Source: Prinia subflava (Eukaryota > Chordata > Aves > Passeriformes > Cisticolidae). From it: a stretch of DNA of 64,000 bases. The notes beneath the pieces are model-generated. The model saw nothing but the letters and a program-made list of their open reading frames with translations, made no database searches and was not told the origin of the DNA. The translations under genes and the position numbers were made by a program. Shown piece by piece: positions 24,931 to 36,605 of the stretch. Positions within the stretch are counted from its first letter, which is position 1. Each line of letters begins with the position of its first letter. Location: NCBI RefSeq assembly GCF_021018805.1, contig NC_086250.1, positions 69,244,322 to 69,308,321 of the forward strand. The letters are read 5' to 3'.

Positions 24931-26717
24931 ATTCCTTCATCCTAAAACAAAAATTACCATCCCTTTTGTAGTCCAAAGACCTCATGATAGCTTTGAGAAA
25001 TCCAAAGTTATAATTTCTGTCAATTAAGGTAAAGTATCAAAATGCTGTCCCGTAGTACAGCACGGTTAAATATTTTGTACAAGGAGCCCTTCTATTTGGG
25101 AGCAGGGAGGACAGAGTGAACAGTGTAAGGTGAGATGTGTTTTCTAGCTGGTCTGTTCTTTTGGAAAGGGGCAGGAGTTGTTCCTGGAAGAAGTCACTGG
25201 TGATTCAGAATCATTTCTTCCCTCTGGAATTTCTTTTCTGCTCTACAAAGGAGTACAGATCCCCCTGTATGACTTTCCACACCAACTCTTCTCTTCTGAA
25301 GACTAACGCCCCATCCCTCCTGTGAGAGCAGCTCGGGCTTGTTCCAGAGTTAACCTAAGAGCAGAACATCCTGCCTCTGTCAGAAAGAAAGAAGGAACAC
25401 CTCCCACTTTGGCCCCTGATCTAATAGAGAGCCCAAAGGACACAGAAACAAAGGTGGAGGATGTGAAGCAGCACAGAGTGAGCTGAGAGGAGCCTTGCTG
25501 CCCAGGCTGAACCAGAGCTGGGCTCGCGTTGGTGTCACAGGCACTGCTCCTGGGGAGTTTGGTCCCACACAAATGCAGAGCTCCAGCAGCTACATCAGCT
25601 CTCAGTTCTGCTCAAAGGCAAGCAGGAATTTCTCCTCCAGAGCACTTTAACACAGCCTGCTCAGGCAGCTGCTGGCCTGGTGTCACATTCTGTGTTTGTT
25701 GGGGGCCAGAAGCGAGAAATACCTTCCTAACAAGGGAGGGGGCTGGAAGAAAACACTGAATATAAGCAGGTGGGAACAGGCTAAGATTTACCTCCCCATA
25801 GCAAGGCTCAGCTGCAGAAAGGCTTTTAGGTTAGATCTAAAGCTTTTCTGAGTCAAGAGGAAAGCTGCTATTGATGTAAAGCAAAATACGTGGGTGAAGG
25901 TTATAGGAATGTGCCTTGTGAGGAAAAAGACAGAATGCAAAAACCTACATATATATATTTTTTATGCAGTGAGAAGCTCTTTAAAAGCCAGTGTTTCTTC
26001 TTAAGAACAATAGCAAAAAGAGCAATAGGATTGACCAGACTTTTAAAAGTTTTAGAAGCCAAGACATAGCTGGCCTTTAATTTGTTATAATCTTAGAATA
26101 GGGGAGGAAAAATCTTTCTAAGCCTAAACTATCTCTTTGTTTTTCTTAGAAAAATGAAAACTATTTCAGATAAAATAAAAAAAACACCCTGAAAAGCCAT
26201 GTGGAATTTGAAATTAATCCAGACTACTTGTGAGTAAGATGTGCAAGGAAGGGTCTGCCTTCAGTCGTGTCTTGTACTGAACTAAGAATGCTGTCAGCAC
26301 TTAATAATGTTAGTAGTAATAGTTCTTTTCACACATCTGTTCACTTCTTGGTCTTGGCTGGGACTGGGAAGAGCAGAGCCTTTCCAAATGGAAACAGAGG
26401 GCACTAAAAATTACATTTTAAAAACAAAAACAAAAGAAAACCAAACAAACTGAAGCTATGCTGAAGTTTTCGGTCCTTCAGTCCAACTTTGAAAACTCAT
26501 TAGTGGTAGATAGTTCAGATAAGGTATGAATCCAGATGTTACTGTGTTTATCTTCAGCAAAACTGAGTTCAAAATTTTACTAAAAAAAAAAATGGCTAGG
26601 CTCCTAAGTCTGAAATTAAACATGTAAGAAAATGCCTTGATGGATAAGAGCATGAAGACATGCAGCTTTCCTTGACCTTAATGAGATGTTCAAGGTACTT
26701 AACACTTTTGAAAATCA
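24931..26717. other. Unique sequence with a GC-richer patch
   Basis: A GC-richer patch at about 25300-25760 carries short overlapping frames on both strands without domains. The rest is AT-rich. No named repeat. Confidence 0.45.
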
Positions 26718-26852
26718 GGCCACAATTCAGCAGAGCATTTCAACATGTGTTTAACATTAAACACATATTTAATCAGATTAAAGCATATACTTAAGCACAT
26801 TCCTGAACCAGAATCAATTTAAACATGTGCTTATGATCTTTGCTAAATAAGG
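26718..26852. mobile_element. Palindromic MITE-like relic
   Basis: The left end 'CCACAATTCAGCAGAGCATT' followed by 'TCAACATGTGTTTAACATTA' matches, as an imperfect inverted repeat, the right end 'AACATGTGCTTATGATCTTT' plus 'GCTAAATAAGG'. The words 'ATTCAGCAAAGC' and 'ACTTAAGCACAT' are, from memory, typical of an old palindromic non-autonomous DNA transposon shared by birds, turtles and crocodilians. I do not commit to a family name. The copy is heavily mutated. Confidence 0.55.
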
Positions 26853-27784
26853 TTCTCACTTAAGTTTCTAAATAAGGTTTTGAGAGCCTAAATTTCAGGG
26901 TTTTTTGTTTTATAAAAACTTCAGTCTTTTTTGAATGAAATAAAAAATTAAGTGAAGGGGAAAATTTTTAATACCTCTATTTGTTTTGCTAATCATGTTT
27001 ATCAGTGCTTGACAGACAACAGGTAACAAAAATTTGAGTCATTAAGGAGAAGTAAAAATACATATTGTAGGAAAACATAGATTTTTCACATGCAATCCAG
27101 TTTTGATTCCTTGGAAAGGTTTTAGATATATTTTGACCCAATATTATCCAAAATTAGAGACAAAAATGGATTTTCACTGTGTTTTCTCTAATTTTATCCA
27201 TAGTGTGTCTACTGCTAATATTGACATAAGGAGCAAAATAATTATTTTTCTCTCTCTCTTTATTTAATTTTCCTTCCATTTCCCTTTAACTTATCTTCTC
27301 CTTTACTTATTTTTCCTTGCTCTTGTAGCAGAACGAGCCACATTCCATCCCTTTCTGTTAGCACCCCTGCATACATTTGAGTTTCCATCAACCTCCTGTC
27401 ACTCTACCAGTTGTGCAATTACCCGTGTTAAGACAAAAGCAGCGTTGATGGCCACAGTTTTGATCAGGGTAGGAGTGACTCACTGGGACAGCAGCAATCC
27501 AGAGCATGTCCGTGCACACGTCTGCATGGATGCGAGGCAGCCAGGGCAGCACACAGACACACAAATAGGATTGAGCAAGAAGGGTGAATTGGAAGGGTAT
27601 ATTGAATTTGAAGTTTGCTGGCAGTTAGACACACAACATTCAAGCTGGATGGTGGCCAACCCCTTTCCATCCTCTCTGGAATTCCTGCAAGGACTGCAGT
27701 CCAAGCTGGGGGATAGCCCTTCCCTAAAAGCATTCCATCTTTCTCCTATTCTCATTGGGAATATATCACATCCTGACTGCTTCA
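26853..27784. other. Unique non-coding sequence
   Basis: A 12-nt word CTAAATAAGGTT occurs at 26843 and 26868. Otherwise no named repeat. A 119-codon frame (27445-27804) runs into the following CR1 and has no recognisable domain. Confidence 0.45.
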
Positions 27785-27910
27785 GAGAATGGATGGGGCT
27801 CTGAGCAACCTGGTCTAGTGGAAGGTGTCCCTACCCATGGCAGAAGGTTTGGAATACAATGATCTTGAATGTTCCTTCCAAAACAAAACTACTCCATGGT
27901 CTTATGATTC
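27785..27910 (+). mobile_element. CR1 LINE 3' fragment
   Basis: 'GGATGGGGCTCTGAGCAACC', 'TGGTCTAGTGGAAGGTGTCC', 'CTACCCATGGCAGAAGG' and 'CTTGAATGTTCCTTCCAA' end in 'TCTTATGATTC'. This is the classic last ~125 bp of avian CR1 in sense orientation, severely 5' truncated. Confidence 0.93.
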
Positions 27911-28140
27911 AACACATGCATGTTTTCACCCTGTTTTAAGTAGGGCAGTGTTTGCAGGTGGGTTATCTCTGGATTAAAATTAAGTTTTTTGGAGAAGAGG
28001 TGCTCAGGGTCAAGTGCATTAGCAGGTACTACTTAATCATTTGCAAGCTGTAAATTCATTTTCTAGCTTATGCCACTATAACTTGTGTTCAAATTCATAG
28101 CCTTGCTTAAACTAGAGCAAATCCCTATGTGGACACACTA

Positions 28141-28234
28141 ATTTCAGTTTTAGAGTGGCTTATCTCAGTTTATCGTAAACTTGTTCTGAATCAGCTTATG
28201 CTGAACTGGAATAAGCTTAATTTAAAATTGAAAT
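28141..28234. mobile_element. Palindromic MITE-like relic
   Basis: The left arm (28141-28172, starting ATTTCAGTTTTAGAGT) is an imperfect inverted match of the right arm (28203-28234, ending TTTAAAATTGAAAT). About three quarters of positions match with one 1-nt gap, around a 30-nt centre. The paired words GGCTTATCTCAGTT and AACTGGAATAAGC show the symmetry well. The layout resembles old amniote palindromic MITEs. Family unassigned. Confidence 0.5.
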
Positions 28235-28529
28235 AAAAGGATTAGGATAAATGAAATTGGTGTAAAATCACACCTTTATTTAAGCCAATACTCTGTATGC
28301 AGATAAAAACCTAGGACTTGTGTTTATTTAAAAGTGAATGTTAAAGAAAATAGAATACAATGAATAGGATAATGTTTCCAAACCCTGTTGAGAGAACATT
28401 GGAACAACAAAGAGTTAAAAATAATGCAATTTGAAAAGAGCTATTCTAAAATTGCCTAATCTCCTTGGTTCAGAGCCTCTCCCATTCAGCCACATTAGAC
28501 AGCAAGACCCTCCAGGCACTTAATAATAC

Positions 28530-28650
28530 TTTTATATAGTAGCACTTTACATTTTCTGTGCTGTAAAAGCATTAACTAATTAATCTTCACAACAACCATC
28601 TGAGGTTGAGAAGTGAGGACTTATATCCCTTCCTTAAAGATAAAGAAGAT
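28530..28650 (+). mobile_element. MIR/L2-like remnant
   Basis: 'GTAGCACTTTACATTTTCTG', 'CATTAACTAATTAATCTTCA' and 'CAACAACCATCTGAGGTTGA' followed by an A/G-rich decayed region match the order of the 'ttaatcctcacaacaaccctatgaggta' core of MIR/L2 3' ends. Old and partial. Confidence 0.5.
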
Positions 28651-28770
28651 AAAATACCAGGCATGTCAAGGGCCCCTGTTCCTGACTATTGTGTGTTTTG
28701 TTTTGCAAAAGAAGAAGGCCTCTGACACCAAATATGATGGGATAAAGTTGGATAGCCAGAGCTGGAGTGT

Positions 28771-28795
28771 CCCTCCCTCTCTCCCTCCCTCCCCC
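28771..28795. repeat. CCCT/CT-rich simple repeat
   Basis: A 25-nt pure C/T run of CCCT and CTCC units. Confidence 0.9.
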
Positions 28796-28863
28796 ATGAC
28801 AGGCTACTGTTAAAAATTTGGCTTTAGGAGATGTGTTTTTCAGACTCCAAGCCAGGAAAGCCC

Positions 28864-28879
28864 TTAAGCATATGCTTAA
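28864..28879. repeat. Perfect 16-bp palindrome
   Basis: TTAAGCATATGCTTAA is fully self-complementary and contains a CATATG E-box core. The same word in variant form is typical of the palindromic relic at 26718, so this may be a small scrap of that family. Confidence 0.75.
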
Positions 28880-29275
28880 CATGAATCACAAACATGGGAA
28901 AGCCAAAGTTCTCCTGTGAAAAATACATGTGTGTCTCAGTGCTTTGGTGGCTCAAGTCCGGAGACACGGATTTCCAAAGAGGCTTAAGTGCCTAAATCCC
29001 ACTGGGGAGACGAAGAGTCAAAATCCCAAAACCCTGGACCTTGATTTCCAGAGCCTGGCTAGAAACTCAGAAGATCCTGGTTCATATTTTAGGTTCATAT
29101 TTGAATCCTATAAACTCACATGGGGGAGGAGGCATTCACAAAAGCCCCATGGCTCCTAGAAAAGTCAGGCCCTCTAAGGCAATGAAAATATTCTTAACCT
29201 TCTCGAGGGATTCTGCCCTGAACCATCCTCTGGTCCAAATTAATCAGTCTACCTAAGCCACACAGTCTCATAAAT

Positions 29276-29340
29276 ATAGAATCATAGAATCATTAAGCTT
29301 GGAAAAGACCCCCAAGATAATCAAGTCCAACCTTCTCTTG
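29276..29340 (-). mobile_element. CR1 LINE 3' tail, very short
   Basis: 'ATAGAATCATAGAATCATTA' (two octamer copies), then 'AGCTTGGAAAAGACCCCCAA', 'GATAATCAAGTCCAACCTTC'. Only the last ~65 bp of the element remain. The 'GGAAAAGACC...CAAGTCCAACC' wording marks a subfamily different from the 'GGAAGGGACC' copies. Confidence 0.92.
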
Positions 29341-29554
29341 GAACACATGTGCAATTGCATAAATTGGTGAATTTTCTTGAGTGAGTGGGTGACATTTCTT
29401 TAGTTCTTTACACAAATATTTCCCTAAGCTCCCTGGGAGGGCGCATTTATCTGTGTGTTCATGCTTCACTGCAGGGAATGAGATAGTCTCACCATAAAAC
29501 TGCATCTGCCTCAAAATTTAACAGCAGATTTTTCATAACAGCAGCTTCCTGGAG

Positions 29555-29692
29555 GTGCTGGATGAAGATCTGAGCAAGCCGCTCTAGGGACAAGTGTCCC
29601 TGCCCAATGCAAGGGGTCAGAACAAGACAATTCTTAAGGTCACCTCCAACCCAAACCATTCTATGATTCTGTTCTATGATTCTATAATTCCA
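29555..29692 (+). mobile_element. CR1 LINE 3' fragment
   Basis: 'GGTGCTGGATGAAGATCTGA', 'GCAAGCCGCTCTAGGGACAA', 'GTGTCCCTGCCCAATGCAAG', 'AATTCTTAAGGTCACCTCCA' and 'ACCCAAACCATTCTATGATT' are followed by three octamer-type repeats (CTATGATTCTGTTCTATG). The 3' end is nearly intact and the element is strongly 5' truncated. Confidence 0.93.
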
Positions 29693-29750
29693 TTAGCTCA
29701 GCTCCAAAACTAAGCATTCTGGATCCCAGAGATTTTGTGATGGATACACC

Positions 29751-29805
29751 TTAGAATCTTAGAAACTTAGAATGGTTTGTGTTGGAAGGTGTCCCTCTCC
29801 CTGTC
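29751..29805 (-). mobile_element. CR1 LINE 3' tail, very short
   Basis: Degraded octamers 'TTAGAATCTTAGAAACTTAG' then 'AATGGTTTGTGTTGGAAGGT' and 'GTCCCTCTCCC'. It lies about 60 bp from the convergent plus-strand copy ending at 29692, so the two 3' tails face each other. Confidence 0.85.
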
Positions 29806-30974
29806 TCTCACCTGCAGAGGCACTTTGGATAGCTAGTTTAGATTAAATACCCAAATTTAAGATAGCTAAAATTAGATCAGGCAAATGTGGGTGTGGATTG
29901 TATGTTATTTTATCTTACAGGAGGCTGAAAAATCATTCCTGATAAACTTACTTGACAGTTTCTAGTGATGGTAAATGGGTACATGGTTAAGCACTTTCCA
30001 ATGTCAGCTGGAGTAGTTGAAGCCTTGCTCTTCTTGGACAGAGGCACATACTTCAACCTCAGTTTAATCCTGGTGTATTATTCCAGTTATTGCTCTGTGT
30101 ATTTCCTCCTCAATATTTATTTTAAAACATAACTTAGATACAGAATCCTCCTTTTTTTACCATGAGTTGAATACAATAGGAGAACCTTGTCCAGCAAAGA
30201 AAAGGTGGCTGCAAGGAGAGCTCTGATCACGTTCTAGCACGCCAAGTTGAGATTTTGGCTGGCACTAACACGTGTTGCAACATTTATTAATTCATTACTT
30301 GGGAAATTGTCTCACCCAATTTCTTCAGGCTGCACCTCACTCATTGCTACACGTTTGGAGAATAAGTTAGAGATGCCTCATGTTATTTCAAAGTCTTAGT
30401 CACTGTTGTTTGGGTGTGGGCACTCCTTAACCTGGGCTTCAGAAATTGAAAATAAATGAGAGGTGGAGGTACAGAAACTATTCTCATCAAAACCAAAGGG
30501 AAATGAAGAAGCAGAAAGATGAACCCTCAAGTAATTAAAAAAAAATAAAACAAAACAAAACCCCACTATCTCCTTAGTTCAAAAGGTATAAAAGAATCTA
30601 TATTGGATACTGAAAATCCTGAATAAATGATATTCTGAGACCACTCCCAGAATATTCTGCTACTGAAACATAGAGCAGAAAAGTGTTTGTGCTATCTGAG
30701 GAACATCGTGTCAGATAACCTGATATGCATTAGTATTTGGGCATTCTTCTCAATGTATAAAAATGCCAATGGAAAATAAATAGATAGTTAGTAAGGCAGA
30801 CAGGCCTTCAAATTGATGCAGACCACTTCATTTTTCTGATATTTTCCTGGCATGTCTTCTTTTACCAGTGTCTTACAGGTCTGGGAATGTTTTATCCAAA
30901 CAACTACTTCTTTCTGAATGTCTGCAAGCATTTTTAGAGTCCACACTCTAGACTCACAAATGGCAAAATCTTAA
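29806..30974. other. Unique non-coding sequence
   Basis: An A-rich stretch with AAAAC units at 30537-30563. Otherwise nothing recognised. Confidence 0.5.
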
Positions 30975-31055
30975 TTTAGGAGAGATAAAGAAGAAACTCT
31001 TTCCTGTGAGGGTGGTGAGGTACTGGTACATGTTGCCCAGAGTAGCTGTGGATTT
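30975..31055 (+). mobile_element. CR1 LINE internal 3' UTR fragment
   Basis: 'AATTTAGGAGAGATAAAGAA', 'GAAACTCTTTCCTGTGAGGG', 'TGGTGAGGTACTGGTACATG' and 'TTGCCCAGAGTAGCTGTGGA' match the CR1 block 'attaggaagaaattctttac...gtgagggtggtgaggcactgg...ggttgcccagagaagctgtgg'. The 3' tail is missing, so this is an internal piece left by deletion. Confidence 0.85.
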
Positions 31056-33499
31056 GAACATGAAAAAAGTGCCACATGGACAGATATGAACAAGATCTAC
31101 TGAAAGAGTTTCAAATCCCACCCCCTCCAGTTAATCCCAGTTAAGTATTCCCTTGTCCCTTCCCTGAGTTTTCGTCTTCAGAATCTTTGAGATTCCTTAC
31201 TGTTATCACAATTATGAGACTCACTCTAAAAATAGCCAAGGAAAACTTAACAATCTGTATTACACAAAACATCAGCATAACATCTTTTTCGCAGCTCCAC
31301 ATTGACTCTAATGTTTAATGAACCTTTGGGGGTTTTTTTAAATGTGATTTTGCAATATCAATACAATTTTGAGAGTCTGCTAGCCAACTAAATTGAGCAT
31401 GTGCAGTATTCTAAAAGTAAAAACAGCCTCAACATGTTAAAACATAAGAATAACTAAACTGGCTTTCCGTATACAAACAATGGAGTATGTAAATTGCAAA
31501 TTTAGACTTAGTCTAAGCCAGTCCATATTAAAAATAAATTGAAAAACATTGCAGACATTGTTAATTTAGCATGAAGGCAAAAACATTGCTGAAAGATTAC
31601 TGTAATGGAGTATAGTTAATTCCATTCAATTCTTTTTCATGGTTCTTAAGGATAGGTCAGAATAAATATTAAATCCACAGGAGATTTATTGCTTCCTTGG
31701 AAAATCAATATGCCGTGAATCAACACTAACATGAACTTTGGACATTCCCTGTCTTTTCTTTCCTGGGAAATTTTTGGTAAGCCTGGCTGAATCCGTGCAT
31801 ATTCTCACTACAACTCATGAAAAACTGTGTGCAGCACCACGCCAGCTAACTGTGATTAATACACGGATTTAGCTGGGTTTGAGGCTGGTGAGACCTGAGA
31901 ACATTCTTAAGGAAGGTGGAGAATCGAGAGCTAAGCCTCGAACGCAACTGAGCTTGGTTAGAACTCACTTGGAGTCACGGTCAACATTGGGCGAGTGACT
32001 CAGACTTCACCAACATGTTAAACACAGCCAACATTTGTAATGGATACCGCCCCACCTGCCCAGCCTTTGCTAATATGGCACATAATTATATGTCATCAAT
32101 ATTACCAGCCTCCTTTTCTGGTATCACCCTTTCCATCTACTCTTTCTGTCTGTTGCCATCACTGATTAAGTTTTTGCTTAGCTGCTACTGGAATGTAGGT
32201 TGGGTTGGTGTTCAACTCCCCAGCACTTCGTACAAGGTTGGCATACGCTGGCAACCTGTTTGGACCAAAAGCCAGGAATCTGGGCCAATATTTCCTCTTG
32301 AGTGCAACCTGCCTAACTGAAGTGTACTATTTAAATAGAGTTTGATTTTGGTTTTGTTTGGTTGTTGGGGTTTTTTGCCCTACAAAATCTGTCAGAGGTC
32401 AGATCAGCCCAAGGCTGATGTTATTCAGCTTTAGATTTATACATCTAAATTTAGAGGTATAATTACATGAATATAGACTTGACTCTGTTGCTCACACCAA
32501 TACTCAGTGCCCACTGAGAAACCATGGCATATCTGATACACTCATAGGCCTTACACATTTACCTTGGGATTTATATGAGACCCTCAGGCCCTCTCTGACC
32601 CTTCCTGGTACCCCAGGGCATTGCAAATGCCAGAAGGAGCCCATGGTTGGGAAGGTGGACCACACACATTTGGTCAGTTGAATGTCCCCCATATGGACAA
32701 AAATAGGAGTTTAAGCACCAGCTGATTAAGCACATGAATGGAGACACCTAATTTGGGTAAGAGAGCTTGGAGTCAAGATATTCTTCACTTGGCCTGGTTT
32801 CTATTACTTAAATAAAAAGGTCACGCTGGCATTTTCCTGCCCCTCTGCCTTCCCCATCTTTTCCTACTCCATACAGCCTCCATCCTTGGTCCTACACCAG
32901 AAGGCTGGGCAGCTTTGCAGACCTTGGGCAAGGCTGAAGTAGCCCACAGGCTTTTTGATCATGCTGCAGGTGAGAGCTCTGCAAATTGGCTCCAGTGGGA
33001 AGAGGCTGGATCTTTGACTCCTGTTATCAGAGATAATGCACTGAAACCCAGCATGCCCGATGAGATTCCTGAAATAATCTCGCTGTTGTATCTTGTTATA
33101 CAGAAATGAATCATGTTTAGGAACAGATTTACTTGCAGGTGAAGCAAATAAGGAGGAAAGGAGAGCTGTGAGTTATTTAGCTCTTCTAAGTGACATCTCT
33201 TATTCCACCACCAGGACATTTGGTAACTCTCATGTTCCTAATCCAGTGCAGCACCAAACTTTGAGTTGCCTTCACACAGCTACAGGGAGCTAGGAAAAAA
33301 CTTCTTACACAACAAATACAAAGGATCTGTCAGGAAAGATGGGGTTTCTACCTTGGCCCCCACCTGAAACCTTGGCCATCTTTATCTACCCCCTGAAACT
33401 CTCCTCTATCTATACATTTTACTTTTTGATTGTGAAACTTGTCAAACTCATTCAGGGTTAACAAACTGATTATGAAACAGGTATCGGCTTGAATGGGAA
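31056..33499. other. Unique non-coding sequence
   Basis: About 2.4 kb without named repeats. A CpG-enriched patch at 31785-31995 contains GAATCCGTG (about 31790) and its inverted partner CACGGATT (about 31863). Frames are under 102 codons with no recognisable domain. Confidence 0.45.
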
Positions 33500-33524
33500 C
33501 TAAATAGAAATAGTTTCTATTTAG
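33500..33524. repeat. Perfect inverted repeat with 3-nt loop
   Basis: CTAAATAGAAA (33500-33510) and TTTCTATTTAG (33514-33524) are perfectly complementary around TAG. An 11-bp stem of this kind could form a short hairpin. Function unknown. Confidence 0.85.
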
Positions 33525-35689
33525 ACTAGAATGGAATTGAAAAATGCTTTGCTAAACTCTCTGGGACAGGGTTTACCTCTTCAGTTTACCACTGGAATGA
33601 AAAGTCACAGAGCAATTGGTCTTCAAGGTGTGTCCACATTGCAAGAAATGGTAAAAATAATAAATACAATGGTGCTGATGTTGTTGACAATATAATAATG
33701 ATAATAGATGATACTATTTTGTTCATTGAGGATACCTACTGCCTGAAAGTACAGAGCATGACATTCCAGTATAATTTTAAGTTTTAATATAATTCAATAT
33801 TTTTATAATTACTAATGGCTTTTTTTGTTATCCATCAGCACATGGTGGGTGGAAATAACTTGGAGTGTAACTGATGAAGCTAGTTGTTCCTTTTTTTTTT
33901 CCCCCATTCTTTTTTTTTTTTCCCTTGCTAATTTCTTGATGTGTATACTTTTCCACCCAGATGGCACCTTTGGCAACAGCCTACCTGGCAGGATTTCAGG
34001 GCACCATTAATCTATCAAAGCAATGCTAATGAAGTTGGACTCTTAACAGTTTACTCACCATCTGCTTCTAACCGTCACCCTTCCCTGTGCTGCCCCTAAT
34101 GCTCCTCTCGTGGAGCTTGGGAACTCTCCACAGCACTGATTAATGTGTTTTACTGGTGCAGCTACTGGCTTCATGCTTTTGCTGAAAAACAGCGTTAAGA
34201 AGCCACAGCTTTTGAAAAATTTTGCAGAAACTAAAGGTGAGGTTTTAAACCCTCAAATTTTGCCTGACCCTGTAGACACCTAGGTTTTCATAAGTTTCTG
34301 TCTTTCCTTTAGATTAGATTACACAACAAAAGTTATTAAATTTAGACTAACACAGAATACCATACTTTGTTGTTAACATGAAATATTTCTGAGTTTGTTG
34401 AAAGCCTGGGGAAAAAAAAAAAGTTTGGGGCTTATTTGTCTAAAACACCTACCTAATTTTTCCAGTGATATTGCTTGGTCCAAATAAAGCCACTGACTGT
34501 CCACAAACCTCACCTCACTTTATATCTTTAGGCCAAAAGGGTTACCACAGCCACCATTCTTCCAGTAAAACCCTCTTCTGCAACAGGCTCATGTTGCCAA
34601 GGTGTTCCACACCTATTCTCATTCCACCATGGACTGGATTTGCAAACTAGGTGGTTTCCTGCCTATCTGGCTCACAAGACCTAAGCCAGAAACGTTCCCA
34701 GAGCACAGAGAAACTCATCCAAGAAAAGATTTATAACACTCCTGCTGACTCCTTTATATTCAAAAGTCTCATGGCTTCACCTGGAACAGGGCAGTCCCAG
34801 GTGCAAGTTTCTCTTTCTCCTGAGGGAGTTTGAAACCACATCTCTGTTTCTCTACCTCCCAGGAGAATACCCTAACCACCAGGAGATAGTCCAGGAGATT
34901 GTGGGTCTCACAATCTCTTCCAGTAAATCTGTTCCACTTTAATTAAATATTCATTGTGCTTTTGGAAGAGATAATAACTCCAGACACAGGCAGAATTGGA
35001 AAACTTGTGTTTGTAATCCCATATCTAACAGATATGCTCAGCATGATGCACTGGGTTTGTTAAACTAATTTTAGGAGTTGCATGTGTTATTCCATGAGTT
35101 TGCCCAGGGAGAGCACAGACTCCCTTTGAAGCTTCATGCCCAGCCAGCAGCCAAAATCAGACACTGCAGCAATGAACAAAGTTCTAGTCTTTCTGCATCT
35201 CTAGTGGCTAATACATCACTACCTGAATTATTTGCTTTTAATTAGAAAAAGGAAATAATAACAACAACTCCCCGATGTCGTAATTGTAGACACACAGTGA
35301 TTTAATAATAACAATTGCTGCAAACATATGGGCTAAGCAACGTAGGGCAGTCACTAAAACCATCAATTATAACTGCTGCAACATTTATAAGACTAGCCAA
35401 TGACAGTGACATTACAATTTACAAGATTATCAATAAAATGATGAGAAAAATGGTAGAATTTTGGGCCTAACTTACTGTCATCATCAAAACAGAAGGAAGC
35501 AAGGGCTTGGCCATGGAGAGTAGAAAAGTTTGAAGCACAAAAAAAATGCTTATAATAAAAAATAGACCAGGAAAAAAAGAAGATAAACAAACATGAGGGA
35601 GGTGATAGAGATCATAAAATTGGTTGTTCGCAATTACCCCATTTCATATTACAAGAATAATGAAGCATCCTATGGAATGGGATGGCAAG
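33525..35689. other. Unique non-coding sequence
   Basis: Contains a T/C tract at 33889-33924 (two T10-11 runs flanking CCCCCATTC) and ATA-rich patches near 33690. No named repeat or gene. Confidence 0.5.
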
Positions 35690-35850
35690 ACGTGGAGAGA
35701 GGATAAAGGGGAAGACATTTTTTCACAATAGATAATTGACCTGTGGAACTGATTGCCACATGATAGCTGCAAGTCCAAGAGCTTAGCAGGTTTTAAAAAG
35801 GATTAAACATGTATAGGGATAATTAGTTCATCCATTATTAAACAAGATAA
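35690..35850 (+). mobile_element. Very old CR1-like LINE fragment
   Basis: 'GACATTTTTTCACAATAGAT', 'AATTGACCTGTGGAACTGAT', 'TGCCACATGATAGCTGCAAG', 'GTTTTAAAAAGGATTAAACA' and 'TGTATAGGGATAATTAG' follow the order 'atatttcttcac...caacctgtggaactctttgccagaggat...ggttcaaaaaagaactaga...tcatggaggata' known from reptile-type CR1 elements. This is a different and older lineage from the avian-type copies elsewhere in the window. Confidence 0.7.
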
Positions 35851-36507
35851 GTTTTATTAGTCACTAGTTATATTAAACAAGATAAAGACCTTGTAGGAAA
35901 CTTTAATTCTTACCCAGTGAGAAATTCCCAAATATCAACTTCCAATGGAATTTTCAAAAATAAAATTTTTTTCTACCCTATTCCATGAGAAATTTTGAAT
36001 TTTAGTTTCAAAAAAGCCAGCATGCCTCTGCTAATATAATTAACAAATAATGTGATTTCATCTTGCCTTAAAGACGGATTAGCACTGACACGTCCTGGCT
36101 AATAACTTATATCTGCATTGAAGTAACTCCTGTAAGATGAAATGGATATCAAGATTTTTCTGTAGAAAAGCGAGGGAACCTCAAATATCTTTTCAACGTG
36201 TTCCCAACTGAGATTAATCTTAGTTTCTAGAAGGCCCAATTTCTACCCCAAGAAAATCACATCCTATATACTTTTAGAGTAATTGGACACCTTGCATTCT
36301 AGAGTGACAGTGCTCACCTGAGGACTCCACCCATGTGCAATCAACCACTTTTTTGTCACTCATTCTGAAAATATTCCTTTTTCTTGGCTCAGGTTCTGTC
36401 ATATGCTGGAATTTACCAGAAGCATCTGCAGGAAAATATTCCTCCTTAGCATTCCTGTCAGTGGAGAGAGTGGCTACATCCAGATGGTGGCTTCAACAAT
36501 CATGGGC

Positions 36508-36605
36508 CCACACAGACACTTAGGCTAGAAGGGACTTTTGGAGGTCACCAAGTCACAGCAGAGCTTACAGTGAAATCAGACCAGGCTTTGAAGGGCTTTT
36601 TAATT
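36508..36605 (-). mobile_element. CR1 LINE 3' fragment (third subfamily)
   Basis: 'AGACACTTAGGCTAGAAGGG', 'ACTTTTGGAGGTCACCAAGT', 'CAGAGCTTACAGTGAAATCA' and 'GACCAGGCTTTGAAGGGCTT' match the CR1 tail type 'taggctggaagggacctctggaggtcatctagtcc'. Decayed and short. Confidence 0.72.

Noticed and set aside
25300..25760. GC-richer patch as a CpG island or LTR
   Set aside because: CpG is still scarce, and no LTR-like TG...CA ends with a polyadenylation signal were found.
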